10,919 nucleotides of DNA, taken from the NCBI GenBank assembly GCA_001430745.1, contig KQ482026.1, forward strand, positions 42,159-53,077, written 5' to 3'. Position numbers and translations under genes: made by a program. This document shows positions 1 through 6,911 of the stretch, in pieces. Each line of letters starts with the position of its first letter. Position 1 is the first letter of the stretch. The notes beneath the pieces are model-generated. The model was not told the DNA's origin. It searched no databases and was given only the letters and a program-made list of their open reading frames with translations. This stretch comes from Auxenochlorella pyrenoidosa (Eukaryota > Chlorophyta > Trebouxiophyceae > Chlorellales > Chlorellaceae).

Positions 1-2481
1 GCGCTGGTGAGTGCAGGGTGCCGACAGTTGTGCTGTAGTGTCGAGCGAGACGACTGCTCAGGAGGAGGGTGCACCAGTAGAGGCCGTGCTGCTCGCCACC
101 TGCCCTCGCTGACCTCCCCCTTTGACTGCCCCTCTCACTGCCCACCTCACAGAGGCCCTGGCCCAGGCCGTCTCCGATGGGCAGGGCACCGCGGTGGGCA
201 CCGCCGCCGCCCAGGCCGTGAGCCAGGCCGGCGGCAGCGCCTCGGCGGTGGCACAGGCGCTGGCCGAGGTGCGGTTGCCGGGCGATGGGGGGTGCTGGCT
301 GCAGCTGGTGGGTGCTGGCTGTTCCTCCTTGTCTGGTCAGTCCTTGCTGTCCCCCCGATGGCACTGCCCATCTTCCCACCCTCCCCACTCGCCTGCAGGC
401 CATCTCCCAGTCTGTGGACGACCAGCCGCAGCAGGCCATCCAGGTGGGTGCGTGGTGTGAACGACAGGCACAACCGGTGTTGTGGGTGCTGGGCGCTCTG
501 CCCCGAGCGTGCTGCTGCTCCTGCCACCATGCAGCACCCGCCTGCTCTGCTTCCCACCCTGTCCTGCCACGCCGGCCTGCCCTACCCCTGGTGCAGCCCG
601 CGGTGCAGGCCCTGGGCGCGGTGCAGGACGCGGGCGTGCAGGCCGTCACCAGCGACCTCTGCTCCCAGCTGGCCCAGCTGGCCACCACCGCCCTGTACAA
701 CGGCGACGCCAACGCCGCCCGCCTCATCGCCGCCGCCTTCATCCAGGGTGAGTGGCAGCTGCAGCTGGGGCTTGGCTTGAGCGCTCGCGGGTGTTGACAG
801 GCGCAGGCTGTTGCATGCTGTCGACAGCTGTTCCTGGCCTGAATGGCAGCACCCACATTGCTGCCAGAATCTCAATCTCCTGCCCCTCCACTCTCTCACA
901 CCTCCCTCGATCCCCCTCTGCCCTTGCAGGCGGCACCTGTGCCAAGGCCATCGCCGACGGCGTGGCCGCCAACGCTCGCCAGCTGGGCTGCGCCAAGCTG
1001 GTGGCCGCCGTGGGCGCCGCCTACCAGCTGGCTGTGAACGCAGGTGAGGGGAGCAGGGCTGGAGGAGGGTCGGGCAAGGAGGAAGAGTGATGAGTGAGTG
1101 GCCGGGTCGAGGTGGCACCCACCTCCTTCCCCCCCTTCCCACCCCGTCCCCCTGCAGGCGCCCAGGACGCCTTCCTCCAGACCCTGGCCGCCCAGACCGC
1201 CCTGGTAGCCGCCCTGCGCGCCTGCCTGACCCCCGCCCAGGTGGCCTATGGTGCATCCATGCCCGCCGACGACGGCGCAGCGGTGAGAGCTGTCCCAAGC
1301 TGCTTGCGCTGTGAAGGTGACTGTAAGGCGGGCAGAGGGCGAATGGGCCATTAGCTGCCTGCCTCCCACCTCTCGCTCTCCCTCCTCCCCCGCCCCTGGT
1401 TGCAGACCCAGGCGGTGGAGGAGTCTCCCAGCCCCGCCCCCGCTGCGTCCCCTGCCGCCACCGCCACCGCCCAGGCTGCCACCCAGACCGTTGTGCTGCC
1501 GGTTTCGATCACTCCCGCCGCTGGCGTCCAGTCCGTGCCCACCCCTACAACCGCCAACCCCGCTCCTGTCACTCCCGCCACAGCCGCTGCCACTGCGTAC
1601 GCGCAGGTAAGCACAGGGACTGGGAGGCAGTGTAAAGCTCTGGTGGCCTCTCCGCCCTCTGACCACTCTCGACCTCCCTCCAACCGCTGCCAGCCTGTCC
1701 TGCCCTCCCACAGGCCGTGGCACGCGGCAACGCGCAGGCTGCCGCCGCCGCCCTGGCCCAGGCGGGCGCTGCTGTGCCTGTAACCACCGCCTTGCCCCCC
1801 GCCCCTGCTGCCCAGGTGGGCGGGATGGGTGGGTGGGGAAAGCGTGGGAGTTTGAAAAGGTGGTGGCCACCTGTGCCCCTGCACCCTCTAACCCTCCTGC
1901 CTGCCCACCCTCTCTGCCCTCTGCAGACTCAGGGCGTGCCCCAGCCCGCCTCCCCCTCCCCTTCACCCTCTCCCACACCTGCCGCTCCCTCCACCGCCGC
2001 CGCGACTGCCGAGAGCACTGTGCGCCTGGGCCTGGAGGCAGAACTTGTTAAAGGCGGCGGCTCTGTGATGAACGGCCCCCAGTCCCGGCATGCACGCCCT
2101 TTGCACCCACACTCCTTTCCCCCCCCACCCCTCCCTCCCTGCCTGCCTAGGCCACCCACACCCCCAGCGGCTCCTCCTCCTCCACCAAGGGCAGCGTCCA
2201 GGCTTCTGGCGGCGGCAAGGCGGCCAGCAGCGCCCAGGCCTCCACCCCCACCACCTCTGCCTCCACCGACGTGGCGGTGAGCAGGGAACCAGGTTTTCGT
2301 GGTCCATCCTGTGCCGCGGGGGCCCCTACCTCACCCACCACTGCCCAGTTGCCTCCCTTTCTTCTAGCTGCAGGCTGATACCTCTGCCGACGCCTCCCCC
2401 TCCCCTGTGGCTGCCACCTCTCCCACCAGCCCCGCTGCGTCTGCCCCCGCGGCCAGCCCTGCCGACACCGGCGCGCAGTGA
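1..2481 (+). CDS. Ala-rich protein with Pro/Ser/Thr-rich (HRGP-like) tail, 5'-partial
   Basis: I do not recognise a named family. Exons read: <1-6, 153-268, 399-443, 597-747, 930-1043, 1158-1282, 1406-1606, 1714-1815, 1927-2064 (or 2019), 2151-2276, 2368-2481, with stop TGA at 2479-2481. All introns are GT-AG and all phases agree, giving 411 residues; the 5' end lies outside the window. Residues 1-185 are Ala/Gln/Val-rich and probably helical, with motifs such as AQAVSDG, AQAVSQAG and AKAIADG. They hold the only four cysteines (SDLC, GGTC, LGC, RAC). Residues 186-411 lack cysteine and are rich in SP, TP and AP dipeptides (for example PASPSPSPSPTPAAPS), the composition of O-glycosylated hydroxyproline-rich algal wall proteins. 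I infer a secreted or wall protein, but the N-terminus that would show a signal peptide is missing. The last acceptor could also be 2373, which drops two residues (LQ). Existence of the gene is well supported; function is not. Confidence 0.8.
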
Positions 2482-2589
2482 TGCGCCCGCAGCATGAGAA
2501 CCTCCCCCTGTCCCCTGATCTCCGTGCAACGACTGGTACTGCCATTCGATTATTCTCAAATTTCAAGCCCTTGGAAGCACTGCTCTTCC

Positions 2590-2594
2590 TGTAA
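2590..2594 (+). terminator. Candidate poly(A) signal TGTAA of the Ala-rich gene
   Basis: TGTAA, the usual chlorophyte nuclear polyadenylation signal, occurs 109 nt after the stop codon at 2479-2481. Cleavage would be expected some 10-30 nt downstream. The match is short, so support comes from its position and from the same motif after the other two genes. Confidence 0.6.
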
Positions 2595-2861
2595 GCACTG
2601 CTGTTCCCACAAATCCAGGGCAAGGGAAGCGGGCCCGGCTACCACACACAGCAGCAGGCCCCTACTGAGCAGAGCTTGAGCACACCCAACTGTCTTCGGT
2701 TCACAGGATGCGGAGTTGGTCATGCCTGCCCACCAGCATACACCCTGCTCTTCACCCTGAGAGCAAGTACGAGATGGGGCGGACGGTGGTGCTGAAGGGC
2801 ACTTCTTTGCGATCAGCCTGCCATGCTGCTACCACGAAAACATTTCAATTCAGCGTTGGAA

Positions 2862-2878
2862 GGGGGGGGGGGGGGGGG
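2862..2878. repeat. Poly-G homopolymer, 17 nt
   Basis: An uninterrupted run of 17 G on the plus strand lies in the spacer between two convergent 3' ends. A run this long is prone to slippage in vivo and to sequencing error, so its exact length should not be trusted. Confidence 0.9.
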
Positions 2879-3031
2879 TTCTGTGCTCTGCTCTGTGCTA
2901 ATCTGCTCTGGTAAAGCGCAGTCAACAGCCCACAAAAATGGCATATTGTCGAACCCTCAAATGCCCTTCACCCGCCCAACTGGTGGAAGCCGCAGACCAA
3001 TCTCCAGCAATGCAACTAGCAGCGGAAGTTC

Positions 3032-3036
3032 TTACA
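3032..3036 (-). terminator. Candidate poly(A) signal TGTAA of the ESF2/ABT1 gene
   Basis: TTACA on the plus strand is TGTAA on the minus strand. It lies 34 nt after the stop codon (3073-3071), a suitable distance for a short algal 3' UTR. Confidence 0.6.
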
Positions 3037-3070
3037 GGAAGAAAAGTCTGTGCCTCCACGCAAGGGGCGC

Positions 3071-4801
3071 TCAACCCTCGCCGGCGCCGCCGCTGCTGCC
3101 ACCTGCGCTGCCCCCGCCTGCCTTGCCCTTCTTGCCAGCGATCAGTCTGAGCAAACCGGAGGAGAGGGTGGGCGCCGCCACATCTGTCACCGGGTCTGCT
3201 TTTGCCCGCCGCTGCCCATAGGTACGCAGCACCTTGCCGCTTCCTTCCGTCCCTCCTTGCTGCTGCTGCTGCGGCGGCGGCGGCTGTGCCTGCTGCTGCT
3301 TGCCGGCATCACTATCCTGCCGCTGCTTGGCTTGCTTGGCCGGCCGGGCCGCAGTGCCGCTGCCATGCTGCGCTGCTGCATGCCCCGTCCCCTGCTCCCC
3401 GCCGGGCTGCGCCTCGCTGCCCTCTGCCCTGCCTTCTTCCTCGCCACCGCCGCTGCTGCGCTTTCGCTTGCGCTCCAGCATGGCAGTGACCGCCTTGGCC
3501 TTGTCCACGCGACTGCAGCACCGGGGAGGCGGCAGAGCAGGGCCGCTGCTTGAGCCACAGCCCGCCGCTCGCGGCGCTCTGCCAGGCCCTTCGTGCTGGC
3601 GGGGTGCAATGCATGCGGAAAAGCCCCCTGGCAGCTGGCAGCTGGGCAGTGCTTGTCTGCCAGCGCACCCTCCCCTGGCCCCACCGCCCCAAGCAACCAA
3701 GCAGGCACCTGAGGTAGAAGTCGCGCTCGCGCTTGGCAGCCGAAATCTCCGCGGCCAGCCGCTGCTCGCGCACCGCCTTCTGGTAGTTGACCTCCTCTGC
3801 GGGGGGTGGGGGCCGGGGAGCACGATGCGGCATAGGGTCGTCGCATGGGAAATCGGGCACTCTTCAGCCCAGCCCCACATGCAAGCCGGAAAACCGTCTG
3901 CCTCGACCACATGCCGCGGTTCGTCGCGCGCATGCAACCCTCCGGGGCACAGCCGGCCCTGCCCCGCCGCGGCCACCCACCCGTGAGGTGGTCCCACTTG
4001 AATTTGGGAAGGTACTTCATGCACCACAGGTCGTAAAAGTATGCCGAGCGCCGTTTGCCGCCCATCTGCTGGCCGTTGAGCATGGCAACCACCTGCGGGA
4101 CGTGGGCAGGGCGCGCAGCGCTCGCGACACTGCGGGACGTGGGGTGGGCTGTGGCCACTTGCGCACCCCCTGCTCGGCCGACCCCTCACCTCCTTGGCCT
4201 TGACCTTGTCCTCAAACTCCACCCATCCCTCAGTGAAGTTCTTGCCGCTGTTGCCGCCGTGCTGCTTGCGCTTCTTGCGCAGTGCCGGGTCTGAACGGCG
4301 GCAAGACAGGCAGGGCAGGGTCAACGGCGTTGGCAGCGCTGTTTGGCTGCACAATGGCTTGCATGATGTGTATGGAGAGACGCCTGGTGCACATCCACCT
4401 GAGGACTAAACTGTTGGCCTCAAGCTTGCAGACTGGAGCGCACTGAGCAGGCTTCCCCTGACAGCGGCGCCGGCAGCTGCGCACCTTCCGGCGCAAGGTA
4501 CACCCTGCCAATCTCCGCATACTGCTCCAGCATCTGCCGCAGCTTTTGGGGCTTCTGCAGAGCACAAATAGAGCAAACCATGCATCAGGAGGCCCGGAAA
4601 AGCAGCATGCGCCGCCGCTCTTCCGGCATCCCGTCGTGCACTCACCAGGTGCGGCGGGATGCGGCTGATGTAGACCACACCGCGCCGGACATCCTTCTGG
4701 CGCAGCTTCTCCAGCTTGCGCGCAGACAGGTTGGGCAGCTTTGGCGCCTTGGGCTGCACCTGAGTCGCCTGAAGCGCCTCCTGCTGCTCCTCCTGGCTCA
4801 T
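3071..4801 (-). CDS. ESF2: ESF2/ABT1-family pre-rRNA-processing RRM protein
   Basis: Yeast Esf2 and animal ABT1 bind the early pre-ribosome in the nucleolus and are needed for 18S rRNA maturation; I infer the same role here. Minus-strand exons are 4801-4646, 4554-4485, 4290-4190, 4092-3981, 3796-3709 and 3512-3071; phases agree and give 322 residues, close to yeast Esf2. A basic N-terminal helix (LSARKLEKLRQKDVRRG) precedes an RRM with RNP2-like VVYISRI at 42-48 and RNP1-like GWVEFEDK at 97-104. The family signature DLWCMKYLPKFKWDHLTE follows at 130-147. A helix carrying AVREQRLAAEISAAKRERDF comes next, then a basic, Gln- and Gly-rich tail from about 190. The ATG at 4801 is the first methionine before the conserved helix and has the context AGCACCATG. 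SEC11 lies upstream on the same strand, with its stop 245 nt away. The tail is longer and more repetitive than is typical. Confidence 0.95.
3258..3302. repeat. Trinucleotide repeats encoding Gln/Pro tract
   Basis: Imperfect TGC, GGC and TGC triplet repeats lie within the last ESF2/ABT1 exon. On the minus strand they encode a Gln-Pro-Gln tract (QQQAQPPPPQQQQQ) in the C-terminal tail. This is simple-sequence expansion inside coding DNA; the tract is likely disordered. Confidence 0.8.
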
Positions 4802-5046
4802 GGTGCTCAAATAACGTGAAGAATACGTGCACAGCCTTGGCCAAGAGGCCTCCAGAGGCTGGGCGGGGCATGCCATGCTGCGCTGCCGGCGCTCTATGGC
4901 CTGCTGCCGGTTGCACGGCGTCCCAGGTCTGAAATGCTGTCCAGCAAAGCAGTTCCGGTTACATGATGAGCAGTCAGGGTTGTCAGGCAGGCGCAGGGGC
5001 AAGCCACAGCCAAGGCTTCGCGAGCGCTCCCGCTGCCCGCACCCGC
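4802..5046 (-). promoter_or_regulatory. SEC11 3' UTR and ESF2/ABT1 5' flank
   Basis: A 245-nt spacer separates two same-strand genes. On the SEC11 side it carries TGTAA (4963-4959). The remaining 157 or so bases up to the ATG at 4801 must hold the ESF2/ABT1 promoter and 5' UTR. Two ACGTG pentamers occur at 4814-4818 and 4825-4829, 11 bp apart, just upstream of the start codon. No TATA-like element is evident. Confidence 0.55.
4959..4963 (-). terminator. Candidate poly(A) signal TGTAA of SEC11
   Basis: TTACA on the plus strand (TGTAA on the minus strand) lies 83 nt after the SEC11 stop codon. It is the third gene end in this window followed by the same motif. Confidence 0.6.
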
Positions 5047-6698
5047 TCAGCCGTCTTTGCTGGTCAGCACCACCACGCCGAGGGCCGCAATGAGCGCATA
5101 CTTGAACCAGGGGTAGTCGTTCATGATGATGGTCACGCGCCCAACGTGTGGCAGGAAGCTGCGCAGCAGGGGGCGCGGCAGGGGTTGAGGGGTTGAGGCT
5201 ATGAGTGAACGGCAAGTTCCTCGCAGCCTGCGAGACAGAACGCGAGGTGTACAGGGAGCACAGGGCTGGGGAATGTGGCTGCTGCAGCAGGCGCAATGCG
5301 CGCTGGAGCTGGCCCATTTGAGCGATTTGTGTGATCCTGCTCTTCGAGACGAGTCCCGTTGCAGCAAAGGCGCCAACGGGCTTCCGGGGCCTGCAGCACT
5401 GCCAACCTGGGCGCAGCACAGCACAGCACCCAGCCACCCAGCCCAGAGGCGCACCCGACGACCTTGCCCATGATGTGCCCCGTGTTGAGCCAGAGCTGGC
5501 CCTTTGGGTACAGGCTGCGGTCGTCGCCCCAGTTGTTGTCGCCCTGCAGGGTGGCAGCGCGGGCAGGCCGTGGCTTATGGGGGGCTCGGCAGCCCGGCCC
5601 AGCCAGGTGCGGCCTGGGCGCTGGCAGGCGGGACAGCATGGCAGCCGGGGCGGGGGCGGGGGCCTGCAGGGCCGCGGCTCCCGGCCTGGCGCAGCACCTT
5701 TGTGAGGATGTCGAGCTGCGAGGAGTTGGAGGCGCGCTCGTGGACCTTGATGATGCGGTGCACGATGGGGATTTCCCGCCCGTCGGTGTTGAACACAACT
5801 GCAGCGTTCCGTGGGCAGCAGGCAGCGGTTGTGCGGACCCGCTGCAGCCGCGGCGGCCGACAGGGCACTGGCGCCGGCAGCAGCAGCAGAGCCCGGTCTG
5901 CCCTGCCCGCTTGGCATCAGGTGGGGAAAGAGCCCCCCACCAGCTGCTGAGGGGCGGGCGCTGCCAGCTGCTCTCACTGATGTCCCCCGTCTGCGCGGGC
6001 TGCTTGGGCTGGTAGAGGAAGAGGATGTCCCCGCGGTAGAAGCCCGGCTCCATGCTGCCGCTCAGCACCACAACCACCTGCAGGGCGGCACCCACGCGGC
6101 GCGCTGTCGGTGCACGGGGCAGGCTCGGCTGCTGGCAGCCTGCAGCGCTGCGCGCAGTTGTTCATGGCCAGCAGCAGACCCCGGAGCTGACACGCTCCAA
6201 AATGGTCGGGTGATGGAACGTTCACGTGCGTGTCTGTACCATGCATGGAGTGCCTGGGTGCACAAATGCCCAGTGTTTCGACCGGCAGCTAGTGAGGCGG
6301 GCCGCTCGTGCACATGAATCATGCCCACCCACCGGGGACTCGCTGCCGGTGAACAGTATGAGGCTCTTCCAGATCATCAGCGCACTGGTGATGATCATGC
6401 CTGCAAGGCAGGCCCAGCCAAGGACGCGAAGGCCGCAGGCAGCGGCGGTGGGCGAGCAGCGGCGCCCGTCACCAGGCTGCGGTGCTCACAGGGGCGATCC
6501 CTCTGCCGGATCACGGCCCAGACCGCCTGTACGTTAAGACATCCCACCGCCAGGCTCACAGCCCTCGCCAGCGGGCGCCCCGCTTACCGGCCCGCCCCTG
6601 CAAGCGCTCCCAGCCGGCCCTGCACACTCACCCAAGTTGATGCCCTGCATGAGCATCTGCCTCTTGTTCATCCGCCCTAATTCGCTCAAGAACTCCAT
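5047..6698 (-). CDS. SEC11: Signal peptidase complex catalytic subunit SEC11
   Basis: This is the serine protease (S26B) subunit of the ER signal peptidase complex, which removes signal peptides from secretory and membrane proteins during translocation. Minus-strand exons are 6698-6632, 6400-6333, 6077-5978, 5798-5698, 5543-5455 and 5158-5047; phases agree and give 178 residues, a normal SEC11 length. A single N-terminal membrane anchor lies at about 24-44. The catalytic serine is Ser53 in VVVVLSGSMEPGF, and the histidine that replaces the bacterial lysine is His92 in GREIPIVHR. The catalytic aspartate is in GDNNWGDDR at 114-121 (Asp119 or Asp120). The C-terminal part FLPHVGRVTIIMNDYP and a hydrophobic end at about 161-174 are also conserved. 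I chose the ATG at 6698 rather than 6671 because EFLSELGRMNKRQ matches the animal SEC11 N-terminus, where MNKRQ is internal. All key residues are present. Confidence 0.96.
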
Positions 6699-6911
6699 CG
6701 CTCGTGTTGATCGACTGCGCCCTGCTGCTTCTCGCCTGGTTGAAAGCTGTTTAGAAGCAAATCCAGCGCAGTGCCCCGCTCCCTGCCCCAGGATCAGTCA
6801 CATTTCGGCGACTGTCGACCAGAGCAAGAGCGCGCAGCATGTGCTACGCTGGCTCGACTTTTGCCGAGCCTGCATTGCCGGTTCTTGTTCCCACAGGCAG
6901 CGGGGCCCAGC
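6699..6911. promoter_or_regulatory. Divergent SEC11 / XRN promoter region
   Basis: Only 213 bp separate the start codons of SEC11 (minus) and the XRN gene (plus), so both 5' UTRs and both promoters must fit here or overlap. No TATA box is evident. A pyrimidine-rich stretch ending in CACAG at 6892-6896, just before the XRN ATG, would serve as a 3' splice site if XRN had a 5' UTR intron; no clear matching donor was identified. A bidirectional promoter is inferred from geometry alone. Confidence 0.6.

Larger units (their letters stand above)
2482..3070. other. Convergent 3' UTR and intergenic spacer
   Basis: This 589-nt stretch lies between the stop codons of two tail-to-tail genes. It is visibly richer in A and T than the flanking coding DNA. 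It holds the 3' UTR of the Ala-rich gene with TGTAA at 2590-2594, a 17-nt G run at 2862-2878, and the 3' UTR of the ESF2/ABT1 gene with its TGTAA at 3036-3032 on the minus strand. Short open frames here (for example 2708-2914) look like no protein I know. A CCAAT pentamer at 2997-3001 sits in a 3' UTR context and is probably chance. I see no RNA gene. Confidence 0.75.

Noticed and set aside
896..1978. Long minus-strand open frame opposite the Ala-rich gene
   Set aside because: Its translation is Gly/Arg-rich low complexity, the typical antisense shadow of Ala/Pro-rich coding DNA and pyrimidine-rich introns. It does not respect the splice structure seen on the plus strand.
2708..2914. 68-codon open frame in the convergent spacer
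   Set aside because: It runs through the poly-G tract, its sequence resembles no protein I know, and it lies between two 3' UTRs.
5159..5454. Possible RNA gene inside the 296-nt last SEC11 intron
   Set aside because: I looked for tRNA A/B boxes and for snoRNA box C/D pairs on both strands and found no convincing set. It reads as an ordinary intron.
4406..5977. Very long minus-strand open frame (over 500 codons)
   Set aside because: It runs across SEC11 introns, the SEC11/ESF2 spacer and the first two ESF2 exons. Only its last part, exon 1 of ESF2, is recognisable protein. Scarcity of stops in GC-rich DNA explains the length.
6771..6911. In-frame extension upstream of the XRN ATG as a possible targeting peptide
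   Set aside because: The frame is open back to about 6771 but contains no ATG before 6912 (it begins with GTG). MGVP is also the normal N-terminus of the family. The stretch is better explained as 5' UTR, perhaps with an intron ending at 6896.
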